DNA of 64,000 bases from Benzoatithermus flavus (GCF_037908215.1 NZ_JBBLZC010000001.1:310001-374000), one strand, 5' to 3'. Counted from the first letter of the stretch, positions 29,601 through 37,277 are shown. Made by a program: numbers and translations. The notes: generated from the letters alone by a model not told the origin.

Positions 29601-29650
29601 GCGAGGCGGTTGGGCTGGAGCCCGGCCTGGGTGAGCCTGCCGACGATCAT
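26639..29650 (-). CDS. mgdC: N-methylglutamate dehydrogenase subunit C (sarcosine oxidase alpha-like)
   Basis: A 1003-residue subunit with the layout of sarcosine oxidase alpha: an N-terminal ferredoxin-like 2Fe-2S-fold segment (about residues 20-110, including GRSFKYHRPRGI), an NAD-binding flavoprotein part with VLVIGAGPAGLMAALAAGRA near residue 180, and a C-terminal aminomethyltransferase (GcvT-like) half from about 600 that would hold tetrahydrofolate and form methylene-tetrahydrofolate. Its start overlaps the mgdB stop (ATGA). Assignment to N-methylglutamate rather than sarcosine comes from the co-operonic mgsABC and gmaS genes. A true sarcosine oxidase in a glycine-betaine route is the alternative, but the usual betaine genes are missing here. 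Confidence 0.87.
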   Translation of the reverse strand: MIVGRLTQAGLQPNRLATGGLVDRTRYYRFTFDGRVLEGHPGDTLASALLANGIRLVGRSFKYHRPRGILTAGPEEPNALVELRKGARREPNTKATTIELYDGLEAASQNRWPSLAFDIMAANQLFSPLFVAGFYYKTFMWPAALWEKLYEPLIRRAAGLGRASGEPDPDSYEKAHAFCDVLVIGAGPAGLMAALAAGRAGARVILCDADFALGGRLLSERLEVGGMAGADWAALTEAELASLPEVRILRRTSVFGVYDGGTYAALEQVADHRPVPGPHEPRQRYWKIVAHQAVLAGGAVERPIVFGGNDRPGVMLASAVRSYLNRFGVTPGRRAVVFTTSDDGWRTVADLRAAGIEVAAAIDARPEPPAGSAKAAERAGTEVHAGAVVLDAHGGAGGVRKLAVETASGRRLEIAADLLAVSGGWNPALGLATHLGGRPRWSEALAAFVPGEPLPPGMRVAGAAAGAFALGDALSGGARAGVEAAEAAGFAAVLPELPATSDDAGSTTPLWQVTGARKKAFVDQQNDVTDKDVALAHREGFTSVEHLKRYTTLGMATDQGKTSNVNGLAIMAALTGRTIPATGTTRLRPPHVPVTIGAFAAEHRGRHFRPTRRTPGHAWAEEQGAVFVEAGLWLRAQWFPRPGEKDWLESVVREVTTVRSAVGMCDVSTLGKIDIRGEDAGIFLDRVYVNMFSTLPVGKARYGLMLREDGFVMDDGTSARLAPDHYVMSTTTANAVKVMQHLEFCRQVLWPELDVQLASITDQWAQYAIAGPKSREVVRRLVDPGFDVSNEGFPYLASAELTVCGGTPARLFRLSFSGELAYELAVPARFGDALARAVMAAGADFGITAYGTEALSVMRIEKGHVAGGELNGQTTARDLGLGKMLSTKKDFIGRIMAQRPGLTDPDRPTLVGVKPVERAQRLRAGAHFLQLGVAATAENDEGYLTSVAFSPSLGHWIGLGLLRRGAERHGERVRAHDPVRGGDVEVEVCSPVFVDPEGKRLHA

Positions 29651-29916
29651 GAGCCGGCCTCCTCGCCGCGCGGCCAGGTCACGGCCAGGATGGTATGGCT
29701 GGTGGTGTCGCGCGTGACCTCGAGCCAGCTGCGGCAGCCGCTGCCGTGGTACCAGAGCTCGCGATGCGGTCCGGCTGGGTTGTCGCGAAGATAGACGTAG
29801 GCGTGCCAGGCCTCGGGCGAGGCATCGGCCGTCGGGCGCGCCTTCAGGGCCGCGTCGCCGAGATAGGTGAACTCGTGCACGTCGCGCTCACCGCAATAGG
29901 GGCAGGGGATCCGCAT
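29647..29916 (-). CDS. mgdB: N-methylglutamate dehydrogenase subunit B (sarcosine oxidase delta-like)
   Basis: An 89-residue zinc-binding subunit with the family signature: CPYCGERD at residues 5-12, HEFTYLGDA, the aromatic block around residues 40-50, and HGSGCRSW, whose cysteine completes the metal site. It is the delta-type small subunit of the dehydrogenase tetramer. The start at 29916 (MRIPCPYCG) is the family N-terminus; the frame is open much further upstream, but that part overlaps mgdA in another frame. It lies 10 bases after mgdA and overlaps mgdC by four. Confidence 0.9.
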   Translation of the reverse strand: MRIPCPYCGERDVHEFTYLGDAALKARPTADASPEAWHAYVYLRDNPAGPHRELWYHGSGCRSWLEVTRDTTSHTILAVTWPRGEEAGS

Positions 29917-29926
29917 AGGCTCGGGC

Positions 29927-31189
29927 TCAATGCAGGTTCGGTTGCGCGCCCTGGCCCTTCTCGTCGATGAGATGGCCGGTCGCGAAACGGTCGAGGCGGT
30001 AGGCGGCAGCCGCGGGATGCGGCTCGTTCCTGGCGAGGAGATGGGCGAAGCACCAGCCCGAGGCCGGCGTCGCCTTGAAGCCGCCGTAGCACCAGCCGGC
30101 ATTCAGGTAGAGTCCGTCCAGAGGCGTCTTGTCGATGATCGGCGAGCCGTCCATCGACATGTCCATGATGCCGCCCCAGCTCCTGAGGATCCGCAGCCGG
30201 CCGATCATCGGCATGAGCGCCATGCCGCCCTCGCACACGTCCTCCACCACGGGCAGGTTGCCGCGCTGGGCGTAGGAGTTGTAGCCGTCGATGTCGCCGC
30301 CGAAGACGAGGCCGCCCTTGTCGGACTGGCTGATGTAGAAGTGCCCGGCGCCGAAGGTGATGACGCCGGGGATGAGGGGCTTCACTCCTTCCGAGACGAA
30401 GGCCTGGAGCACGTGGCTCTCGATCGGCAGCCGCAGGCCCGCCATCGCTGCCACGCGCGAGGTGTTGCCGGCGACGGCCAGCCCGACCTTGGCGGCGCGG
30501 ATCGTGCCCTTCGTGGTCTCGACCCCGGCGACGCGCCCGCCTTCCATGAGAAAGCCCGTCACCTCGCAGTTCTGGACGATGTCGACGCCGCGCGCGTCGG
30601 CGCCACGCGCGTAGCCCCACACCACGGCATCGTGTCTGGCGGTGCCGCCGCGGCGCTGCAGGAGCCCGCCCGTGATCGGAAAGCGCGCGTCGTCGAAGTT
30701 GAGGAAGGGAGCGATCGCCCTGACACCCTCGCGGTCGAGCAGCTCGGCGTCGACGCCGTGCAGGCGCATGGCGTTGCCGCGCCGCGCGAAGGCGTCGCGC
30801 TGGGCGTCGGAGTGGCACAGGTTCAGCACACCGCGCTGGCTCACCATCGCGTTGTAGTTGAAATCCTGTTCCAGCCCTTCCCAGAGCTTCATCGACCACT
30901 CGTAGAACGGGATGTTGCCGGGGAGCAGATAGTTCGAGCGGATGATGGTGGTGTTGCGCCCGGCGTTGCCGGAACCGATCCAGCTCTTCTCGAGCACGGC
31001 GACGTCGGTCAGCCCATGCTCCTTGGCGAGGTAGTAGGCGGTGGCGAGGCCGTGCCCACCGCCGCCCACGATCACGATCTCGTAGCGCTCCTTGGGGCGG
31101 TCGATGTCGCGCCAGGCCGGCCGCCAGTCGCGATGGCCGGAAAGCGCGTTCGCGACGAGCGAGAAGATCGAGTATCGCTGCTGCTGCAT
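29927..31189 (-). CDS. mgdA: N-methylglutamate dehydrogenase subunit A (sarcosine oxidase beta-like)
   Basis: A 420-residue FAD-dependent oxidoreductase of the DAO family that holds the amine-oxidising site. The dinucleotide motif IVGGGGHGLATAYYLAKEHG starts near residue 40; GRNTTIIRSNYL follows. H186 in GGTARHDAVVWGYA aligns with the histidine that carries covalent FMN in sarcosine oxidase beta. The N-terminal MQQQRYSIFSL resembles the conserved beta-subunit start, so 31189 is preferred to an ATG at 31210; a GGGA ribosome site supports it. It follows gmaS after 58 bases. In this operon it should oxidise N-methylglutamate to glutamate, with the methyl carbon passed to tetrahydrofolate on MgdC. 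Confidence 0.88.
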   Translation of the reverse strand: MQQQRYSIFSLVANALSGHRDWRPAWRDIDRPKERYEIVIVGGGGHGLATAYYLAKEHGLTDVAVLEKSWIGSGNAGRNTTIIRSNYLLPGNIPFYEWSMKLWEGLEQDFNYNAMVSQRGVLNLCHSDAQRDAFARRGNAMRLHGVDAELLDREGVRAIAPFLNFDDARFPITGGLLQRRGGTARHDAVVWGYARGADARGVDIVQNCEVTGFLMEGGRVAGVETTKGTIRAAKVGLAVAGNTSRVAAMAGLRLPIESHVLQAFVSEGVKPLIPGVITFGAGHFYISQSDKGGLVFGGDIDGYNSYAQRGNLPVVEDVCEGGMALMPMIGRLRILRSWGGIMDMSMDGSPIIDKTPLDGLYLNAGWCYGGFKATPASGWCFAHLLARNEPHPAAAAYRLDRFATGHLIDEKGQGAQPNLH

Positions 31190-31247
31190 TCTTGTCCCTG
31201 CCGTCGCCATCCCCGTGTCTCGGGCGCCGCCCCGCGGAGCGCCCTGC

Positions 31248-32549
31248 TCAGCAGTCGAGCGTGGTCTCGCGCTCCCAGGAGGTCAGGTGACGCGCATAGG
31301 CGTTCCACTCCTCGTGCTTGAGCTTGAGATAGGCGTTCACGAACTCCTGGCCGAGGCCGTGGCGCAGGACCGAGGATTCCTCGAGCGCCCGGAGCGCGTC
31401 CAGAAGGTTGAGCGGCAGCTTCTTCGCGTCGGTGACGGTGTGGCCGTCGCTGTACATGTTGATGTCGAGCCGCGGGCCCGGGTCGCGCTTGGCGGCGATG
31501 CCGTCGAGCCCGGCGGCGAGCAGACTCGCCTGCAGCAGGTACGGATTCACGGCACCGTCGGCGAGCCGGAGCTCGAACCGGCCGGCATCGGGGATGCGGA
31601 TCATGTGGGTGCGGTTGTTGCCGGTGTAGGTGACGCTGTTCGGCGCCCAGGTGGCGCCCGAGGTCGTCCTGGGCGCGTTGATGCGCTTATAGGAGTTGAC
31701 GGTCGGGTTCAGGATCGCCGCCAGCGCGTCGGCGCTGTGGATGATGCCGCCGATGAAATGGTAGCCGAGGTCGGAGACGCCGAGCTCGCCCGTGGCGTCC
31801 TCGAACAGGTTGGTGTCGTGGCTCCAGAGCGAGACGTGCGCGTGGCAGCCGCTGCCGGTCAGGTTCGTAAACGGCTTCGGCATGAAGGTCGCGCGCAGCC
31901 CGTGCTTCTCGGCGATCGCCTTCACCATGTACTTGAAGAACGAGTGCCGGTCGGCGGTGACGAGGGCGTTGGCGTAGTGCCAGTTCATCTCGAACTGGCC
32001 GTTCGCGTCCTCGTGGTCGGCCTGGTACGCGCCCCAGCCGAGCGAGAGCATCGCGTCGCAGATCTCGGCGATCACGTCGTAGCGCCGCATCAGCGCCGAC
32101 TGGTCGTAGCAGGGCTTGACCTGCCGGTCGCCGGGATCGGCGATGGCCTCGCCGTCCGGCGTGATGAGGAAGAACTCGCACTCCACGCCGCTCTTGAGCT
32201 CGTAGCCGCGGCTGCCGGCGGCCGCCATCACGCGCTTGAGGACGTTGCGCGGCGCCTGCTCGACCGGCTGGCCGTCCATCCAGAGATCGGCCGCGAGCCA
32301 GCCCACCTCGGGCTTCCAGGGAAGCTGGATCAGGCTCTCGGGATCCGGCACCGCGAACAGATCAGGGTGCGCCGGCGTCATGTCGAGCCAGGTCGCGAAG
32401 CCGGCGAACCCGGCGCCGGTGCGCGCCATCTCGCCGATGGCGGCCGCCGGCACGAGCTTCGCCCGCTGCGTGCCGAAGAGATCGGTGAAGGAGATCAGAA
32501 AGTACTTGATGCCGGCGGCCTTCGCGGCCTGCCCCAGATCCGTCGCCAT
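31248..32549 (-). CDS. gmaS: gamma-glutamylmethylamide synthetase (GlnT/type III glutamine synthetase family)
   Basis: A 433-residue member of the glutamine synthetase superfamily. It shows the acidic metal-site segment GVECEFFLI, the NGQFEMNW motif, NLTGSGCHAHVSLW with the ATP/metal histidines, and RIPDAGRFELRLADGAVNPYL near the C-terminus. GmaS ligates methylamine to glutamate at the expense of ATP, the entry step of the N-methylglutamate pathway; the near-identical GlnT family makes glutamine. Position between mgsC and mgdA is the reason for choosing GmaS. Start 32549 (MATDLGQAAKAAGIKYFL) has GGAG-type bases upstream; an ATG 11 codons earlier is less likely. Ammonia versus methylamine preference needs a biochemical test. 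Confidence 0.85.
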   Translation of the reverse strand: MATDLGQAAKAAGIKYFLISFTDLFGTQRAKLVPAAAIGEMARTGAGFAGFATWLDMTPAHPDLFAVPDPESLIQLPWKPEVGWLAADLWMDGQPVEQAPRNVLKRVMAAAGSRGYELKSGVECEFFLITPDGEAIADPGDRQVKPCYDQSALMRRYDVIAEICDAMLSLGWGAYQADHEDANGQFEMNWHYANALVTADRHSFFKYMVKAIAEKHGLRATFMPKPFTNLTGSGCHAHVSLWSHDTNLFEDATGELGVSDLGYHFIGGIIHSADALAAILNPTVNSYKRINAPRTTSGATWAPNSVTYTGNNRTHMIRIPDAGRFELRLADGAVNPYLLQASLLAAGLDGIAAKRDPGPRLDINMYSDGHTVTDAKKLPLNLLDALRALEESSVLRHGLGQEFVNAYLKLKHEEWNAYARHLTSWERETTLDC

Positions 32550-32623
32550 GCCTCCACTCCCATGCTTGCTTGCCGTCGGCATTCGCCCGGCCCGAGTTTC
32601 GTTATCGTTGCGACCGAAGGTCG

Positions 32624-33961
32624 TCAGAAGGTGCTTCCCACACCCGGGATCCAGTTCGTGCCGGCGAGCGGGACGCGCGCCATCGCGGCCGCTTCGACGG
32701 TGAGCGCCACGAGATCCTCGGGCTCGAGATTGTGCACGTGGCTCTTGCCACAGGCGCGCGCGATCGTCTGCGTCTCGAGCGTGAGCACCGCCAGGTAGTT
32801 CGCGAGCCGCCGGCCGGCCTTGATCGGATCGAGCCGGGATGCCAGCTCGGGATCCTGCGTCGTGATGCCGGCGGGATCGCGACCCTCGTGCCAGTCGTCG
32901 TAAGCACCCGGCACCGTGCCGAGAGCCTCGTACTCGGTGGCGAACTTGGGATCGTTGTCGCCGAGCGCGATGAGCGCCGCCGTGCCGATCGCGACCGCAT
33001 CCGCCCCCAGCGCCAGCGCCTTGGCGACATCCGCACCGGTCCGGATGCCGCCCGAGACGATGAGCTGCACCTTGCGGTGCATGCCGAGATCCTGCAATGC
33101 CTGCACCGCCGGGCGGATCGCCCCCAGGATCGGCAGGCCGACATGCTCGATGAACACCTCCTGCGTCGCCGCGGTGCCGCCCTGCATGCCGTCGAGCACC
33201 ACGACGTCGGCCCCGGCCTTCACCGCCAGCGCCGTGTCGTAGTAGGGCCGGCTCGCCCCGACCTTGACGTAGATCGGCTTCTCCCAGTCGGTGATCTCGC
33301 GCAGCTCCTCGATCTTGATCTCGAGATCGTCGGGGCCGGTCCAGTCGGGATGACGGCAGGCCGAGCGCTGGTCGATGCCTTCGGGCAGGTCGCGCATGGC
33401 GGCGACGCGCTTGGAGATCTTCTGGCCGAGCAGCATGCCGCCGCCGCCGGGCTTGGCCCCCTGCCCCACCACGACCTCGATCGCATCGGCCTTCCTGAGG
33501 TCGTCCGGGTTCATGCCGTAGCGGGAAGGCAGAACCTGATAGACCAGGATCGAGGAATGGCCGCGCTCCTCGGGCGTCATACCGCCATCGCCCGTGGTGG
33601 TGCTCGTGCCCATGGCGCTGGCGCCGCGGCCCAAAGCCTCCTTGGCGGGCCCGGAGAGGGCGCCGAAGCTCATGCCGGCGATGGTGATCGGGATCTTGAG
33701 CGTGATCGGCTTCTTCGCGAAGCGCGTGCCGAGCACGACGTCGGTGCCGCACTTCTCACGATAGCCCTCGAGCGGGTAGCGCGAGATCGAAGCACCTAGG
33801 AACAGCAGGTCGTCGAAGTGCGGAACCTTGCGCTTGGTGCCGCCGCCGCGGATGTCGTAGATGCCGGTGGCGGCGGCGCGCTGGATCTCCGAGATGGTGT
33901 AGGGATCGAAGGTGGCCGAGAACCGGGGCGCGGTCCGGGGCAGGTTGCCGGGCGGGGTCAT
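32624..33961 (-). CDS. mgsC: N-methylglutamate synthase subunit C (FMN-binding glutamate synthase domain)
   Basis: A 445-residue protein corresponding to the FMN domain of glutamate synthase. Markers are GMSFGALSGPAKEALGRGA, TGDGGMTPEERGHS, GQGAKPGGGGML, GGTAATQEVF, and the phosphate-binding SGGIRTGADVAKALALGADA near residue 320. In N-methylglutamate synthase it reduces the imine formed from 2-oxoglutarate and the methylamine delivered by the amidotransferase subunit. The gene follows mgsB after 14 bases and precedes gmaS by 74. Start 33961 has GAGG ten bases before the ATG. In rhizobia the same gene is called glxD. A stand-alone glutamate synthase role is the alternative. Confidence 0.88.
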   Translation of the reverse strand: MTPPGNLPRTAPRFSATFDPYTISEIQRAAATGIYDIRGGGTKRKVPHFDDLLFLGASISRYPLEGYREKCGTDVVLGTRFAKKPITLKIPITIAGMSFGALSGPAKEALGRGASAMGTSTTTGDGGMTPEERGHSSILVYQVLPSRYGMNPDDLRKADAIEVVVGQGAKPGGGGMLLGQKISKRVAAMRDLPEGIDQRSACRHPDWTGPDDLEIKIEELREITDWEKPIYVKVGASRPYYDTALAVKAGADVVVLDGMQGGTAATQEVFIEHVGLPILGAIRPAVQALQDLGMHRKVQLIVSGGIRTGADVAKALALGADAVAIGTAALIALGDNDPKFATEYEALGTVPGAYDDWHEGRDPAGITTQDPELASRLDPIKAGRRLANYLAVLTLETQTIARACGKSHVHNLEPEDLVALTVEAAAMARVPLAGTNWIPGVGSTF

Positions 33962-33975
33962 GCGGCGATCCTCGC

Positions 33976-34665
33976 TCAGTAGGCGTCGACGTTGTCGACG
34001 TGGAAGTTGTAGAGGCGGCGGGCCGAGCCGTAGAAGCGGAACTCGTCCGGCGAGACCTTGCCCTCGAGCCCGGCGCGGGCGAGGACGTGTTCGAGGATGG
34101 CCCGCTCCTCGGCGCCCATGGGCTTCTCGATGCAGTCCGCACCCAGGCTCTTCACCGTGCCGCGCACGAAGAGGCGCGCCTCGTAGAGCGAATCGCCCAG
34201 AGCCTCGCCGGCATCGCCCAGGACGACCAGATTGCCCCGCTGCGCCATGAAGGCGCTCATCGGGCCGATCGAGCCCTTCACGACGATGTCGATGCCCTTC
34301 ATCGAGATGCCGCAGCGCCCCGAGGCATTGCCCTCGATCACGAGGAGCCCGCCGCGGCCGGTGGCGCCGGCGGCCTGGCTGGCGTTCCCCGCCACCCTGA
34401 CCTCGCCCGACATCATGTTCTCGGCGACTCCGACCCCGGCGTTGCCGCGGATCAGCACCGTGGCGTGCTTGTTCATGCCGGCGCAGTAGTAGCCGACGTG
34501 CCCCTCGATCTCGACCGTGACCGGCGCGTCGATGCCGACCGCGATCGCGTGGCGGCCGCCGGGGTTCGTGATCTGCCAGTGGGTCTCGTTCGTGTCCGGG
34601 CCCAGCCGGTGCAGCGCCGCGTTGAGCTCGCGCAGCGGCGTGACGCTGAGATCGACGGTCGGCAT
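33976..34665 (-). CDS. mgsB: N-methylglutamate synthase subunit B (GXGXG domain)
   Basis: This 229-residue protein is made of the right-handed beta-helix GXGXG domain found at the C-terminus of glutamate synthase. Repeated glycine-rich turns (VEIEGHVGYYCAGM, IRGNAGVGVAENM, VIEGNASGRCG, VVLGDAGEALGDSL) run through residues 45-180. The domain has a structural and interface role, holding the amidotransferase and FMN subunits together. Its ATG overlaps the mgsA stop by one base (TGATG), indicating translational coupling and equal stoichiometry. It corresponds to rhizobial GlxC. Called MgsB because of the complete operon. Confidence 0.88.
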   Translation of the reverse strand: MPTVDLSVTPLRELNAALHRLGPDTNETHWQITNPGGRHAIAVGIDAPVTVEIEGHVGYYCAGMNKHATVLIRGNAGVGVAENMMSGEVRVAGNASQAAGATGRGGLLVIEGNASGRCGISMKGIDIVVKGSIGPMSAFMAQRGNLVVLGDAGEALGDSLYEARLFVRGTVKSLGADCIEKPMGAEERAILEHVLARAGLEGKVSPDEFRFYGSARRLYNFHVDNVDAY

Positions 34666-35564
34666 CAGACGCGCTCCCAGACATAGACGGTGGCGGGCTC
34701 GGGCTCGAACACACGGGCGGTCTCGATGCCGGGCAGACCCACGAGCGCACGGTACTCGGAGCCGAAGGCGACGTAATCCTCGGTCTCGGCCATGACCGCG
34801 GGCTTGCAGGCGATGGGATCGCGCAGGACCGCGAAGCCGTTCTCGGTGCCGACGACGAAGGTGTAAAAGCCGTCGAGATCCTCGAGGCTCGCTTCCAGCG
34901 CCTCCTTCAGGCTCGCCCCTTGGCGCATGCGCCAAGTGAGATAGCCGGCCGCGACCTCGGTGTCGTTCTCGGTCTCGAAGCCGAACCCCTCGTGCTGCAG
35001 GAGCCGCCGCACCGCATTGTGGTTGGAAAGGGAGCCGTTGTGGACGAGGCACTGGTCCATCCCGGTCGAGTAGGGATGAGCGCCGTCCGTGGTCACCGCG
35101 GATTCCGTCGCCATGCGGGTATGGCCGATGGCATGGGTGCCGCGCATGTGGGGCAGGTCGAAGCGCTCGCTCACCCTGGCCGGCAGGCCCACGCCCTTGT
35201 AGAGCTCCATCCGCCGGCCGATCCCGACCACCTTGACGTCCGGCCGCGCCGAAGCGAGCCAGACGCGCGCCCGCTCGACCTCCTTGGCGGGGACGCGGGC
35301 GACGACGTGATTGTCGTGGACGGTGCTCTCGACGGGGGTGCCGAGCGCCGTCTCCAGCTCGCCCAGGAGTTTCTCGGTCGAGCCCGGACCGCCTTCGACG
35401 CGGAGCGTCAGCTTCACGCGCTCGGGCTCGCCGGCGCCGTAGACGGCGAACCCGGCGCTATCGGGACCTCGGTCGCTCATCGTCTCCAGCATCGCCGAGA
35501 CGAACTCGCCGAGCTTGGGCTCGAGCGCCGGATTCTTGAGGAACAGGCCAACGATGCCGCACAT
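34665..35564 (-). CDS. mgsA: N-methylglutamate synthase subunit A (class II glutamine amidotransferase)
   Basis: A 299-residue class II (Ntn) amidotransferase. The start is set at 35564 because the mature nucleophile must be Cys2 of MCGIVGLF; the frame is open 19 codons further upstream. Other family marks are SDRGPDSAGF, GHTRMATES and HNGSLSNHN. In N-methylglutamate synthase it releases methylamine from gamma-glutamylmethylamide and channels it to the FMN subunit. It is the first gene of the eight-gene operon, behind a good sigma70-like promoter and a palindrome. A GGAG ribosome site precedes the start. GlxB of rhizobia is the same family. Confidence 0.88.
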   Translation of the reverse strand: MCGIVGLFLKNPALEPKLGEFVSAMLETMSDRGPDSAGFAVYGAGEPERVKLTLRVEGGPGSTEKLLGELETALGTPVESTVHDNHVVARVPAKEVERARVWLASARPDVKVVGIGRRMELYKGVGLPARVSERFDLPHMRGTHAIGHTRMATESAVTTDGAHPYSTGMDQCLVHNGSLSNHNAVRRLLQHEGFGFETENDTEVAAGYLTWRMRQGASLKEALEASLEDLDGFYTFVVGTENGFAVLRDPIACKPAVMAETEDYVAFGSEYRALVGLPGIETARVFEPEPATVYVWERV

Positions 35565-35599
35565 GCGGGGCTCCAGAAGGCAGGAAAGCTCGTAGGCCC

Positions 35600-35628
35600 C
35601 GTATAGCCCAATCGTCGGCACCGATCAA
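35600..35628 (-). promoter_or_regulatory. candidate sigma70 promoter of the mgs-gmaS-mgd operon
   Basis: Read on the minus strand, TTGATC (35628-35623) is separated by exactly 17 bases from TATACG (35605-35600). The predicted start of transcription is near 35593, leaving a leader of about 30 bases before mgsA. The match is good for an alphaproteobacterial promoter but was found by eye only. Confidence 0.6.
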
Positions 35629-35635
35629 CTGTTGA

Positions 35636-35648
35636 GAAAGAATCTTTC
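35636..35648. promoter_or_regulatory. 13-bp palindrome, candidate operator for the XRE-cupin regulator
   Basis: GAAAGAATCTTTC consists of perfect six-base arms around one central base. It lies seven bases upstream of the -35 box of the operon promoter, centred near -49, a position usual for an activator. XRE-cupin regulators bind short palindromes; the gene for one is immediately upstream. Binding is inferred. Confidence 0.55.
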
Positions 35649-35668
35649 GCTAGAGGAAAAGAACGCCA

Positions 35669-36310
35669 TCAAGCGTCGCGGCGGTAGACGATGATCGAGA
35701 GATAGGTCATCGGCCGGACCAGCAGCTCCTCCGGCCCGTGGGGCGCTGCCGAATCGAACAGGAGCGAATCGCCGGGGCGGAGATGGTACGTGCTGTCGCC
35801 GTGCCGATAGACCACCTCGCCGGTCAGCATGTAGATGAACTCGACCCCGCCATGCTGGAACGCGGTATAGGGGACCGCATCCTCGCGCAGCGTGATGAGA
35901 TAGGGCTCGACCACGAGATCGCCGCCGAGACCGTGCCCCAGGAGTCGGTAGATGTGCCCCGCCTTGGTGCCGCGGCGCTCGATCACGAGCCCCTGCCCCG
36001 CCGGCACGTAGGAGCAGTCGCGGCGCTCCTCGAACGCGGCGAACAGGGTGGTGAGCGGCACGTTGAGAGCCGCGGCCAAGGCCTGAAGGGTCGAGAGCGA
36101 GGGCGAGATCTGGCCGTTCTCGATCTTGGAGAGCATGCCGGTCGAGATCCCGGCGGCGTTCGCCAAGTCCTGTACGGTGAGCCCGAGCCGATGCCGCAGG
36201 GTCCGGACCTGTCCGCCCAGCGCCCGCTCGAGCGTCCGCTCGCCGACCTCGGGGGCACCCGAGCCGGTGCGCAGCTCGGGCTCGGCAATCGTGCGGGACG
36301 AGGATTTCAT
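35669..36310 (-). CDS. XRE family regulator with C-terminal cupin domain
   Basis: This 213-residue regulator has a lambda-repressor-type helix-turn-helix at about residues 30-85 (LGLTVQDLANAAGISTGMLS, KIENGQISPSLSTL) and a C-terminal cupin from about 110 to 205 with GGVEFIYMLTGEVVYRHGD, which would bind the small-molecule effector. Proteins of this build control amine and amino-acid catabolism (PuuR-like). Start 36310 was chosen because the upstream extension is not family-like. The gene lies 104 bases upstream of mgsA on the same strand and 88 bases after folD, so it could be co-transcribed with folD while controlling the mgs promoter. A methylated amine or N-methylglutamate is a plausible ligand. 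Confidence 0.9.
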   Translation of the reverse strand: MKSSSRTIAEPELRTGSGAPEVGERTLERALGGQVRTLRHRLGLTVQDLANAAGISTGMLSKIENGQISPSLSTLQALAAALNVPLTTLFAAFEERRDCSYVPAGQGLVIERRGTKAGHIYRLLGHGLGGDLVVEPYLITLREDAVPYTAFQHGGVEFIYMLTGEVVYRHGDSTYHLRPGDSLLFDSAAPHGPEELLVRPMTYLSIIVYRRDA

Positions 36311-36398
36311 GCCAACGCAGCCTTCTCGACCTCGGCGACCAGAGTCACGGTGCAGTATAGGACGCGGCAGCACCTGCCAGCTACCGCGCCGCGCGCTG

Positions 36399-37277
36399 CT
36401 AGCCGGCGATGCCCGCCTGGCGCCGCGCCGCAGTGAGCGTGTTGCGCAGGAGGCAGGCGATGGTCATGGGGCCGACCCCACCCGGCACGGGCGTGATGGC
36501 GCCCGCCACCCCCAGCGCCTCCTTGAACGCCACGTCGCCCACGATCCGGGCCTTCCCCTCGGCATCGGTCACGCGGTTGATGCCGACGTCGATCACGATC
36601 GCCCCCGGCTTGAGCCAGTCGCCGCGGACGAGCTCGGGCTGACCGACCGCGGCCACGAGGATGTCGGCGCGCCGGCACTCCTCGGGCAGGTCGCGCGTGC
36701 GCGAGTGCGCGATGGTGACGGTGCAGCTCTCGCGCAGCAGGAGCTGCGCCATCGGCTTGCCGACGATGTTGGAACGGCCGACGACCACGGCGCGGGCACC
36801 GGCGAGCGGGGGTGCGAAGGCCTTGAGCAGGAGGAGGCAACCCAGGGGCGTGCAGGGCACGAGCCCGTCGAGCCCCACCGCGAGACGCCCGGCGTTCACG
36901 ACGTGGAAGCCGTCGACGTCCTTCTCGGGCGCTATGGTGGCGAGGATCCGCGCGCTGTCGATGTGCCGCGGCAGCGGAAGCTGAACCAGGATGCCGTGCA
37001 CCGCACGATCGCGGTTCAGGGCTTCCACGAGCGCCACCAGCTCGGCTTCCGTGGTCTCGGCCGGCAGGCGATGCTCGAGCGAGCGCATGCCGGCCTCGGT
37101 CGTCTGCTGCACCTTGTTGCGCACATAGATCCGGCTCGCCGGATCGTCGCCGACGAGGACGACGGCAAGGCCGGGCTCGAGCCCGTGCCGTGCCCGGAGA
37201 TCCGCGGCCTCCGCCGCGATCTCCGCCCGCATCCTCGCTGCGAACGCCTTACCGTCGATCCATCGCGTGTCCATCAT
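36399..37277 (-). CDS. folD: methylenetetrahydrofolate dehydrogenase / methenyltetrahydrofolate cyclohydrolase
   Basis: A 292-residue bifunctional enzyme that oxidises methylene-tetrahydrofolate with NADP and hydrolyses the product to 10-formyl-tetrahydrofolate. Seen are YVRNK with the catalytic lysine, HGILVQLPLP, PEKDVDGFH, VVGRSNIVGKP in the cofactor fold, and the C-terminal TPVPGGVGPMT. Two adjacent ATG codons (37277 and 37274) are possible starts, with a GGGGGAG sequence upstream. Placement next to an N-methylglutamate operon makes sense, because MgdC should yield methylene-tetrahydrofolate that FolD oxidises further. It may nevertheless be the cell's only housekeeping FolD. Confidence 0.94.
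   Translation of the reverse strand: MMDTRWIDGKAFAARMRAEIAAEAADLRARHGLEPGLAVVLVGDDPASRIYVRNKVQQTTEAGMRSLEHRLPAETTEAELVALVEALNRDRAVHGILVQLPLPRHIDSARILATIAPEKDVDGFHVVNAGRLAVGLDGLVPCTPLGCLLLLKAFAPPLAGARAVVVGRSNIVGKPMAQLLLRESCTVTIAHSRTRDLPEECRRADILVAAVGQPELVRGDWLKPGAIVIDVGINRVTDAEGKARIVGDVAFKEALGVAGAITPVPGGVGPMTIACLLRNTLTAARRQAGIAG

Noticed and set aside
26044..31189. Interpretation of the soxBDAG-like genes as a glycine-betaine/sarcosine oxidase operon
   Set aside because: No serine hydroxymethyltransferase, dimethylglycine dehydrogenase or betaine genes adjoin; instead mgsABC and gmaS homologues form one continuous operon with them.
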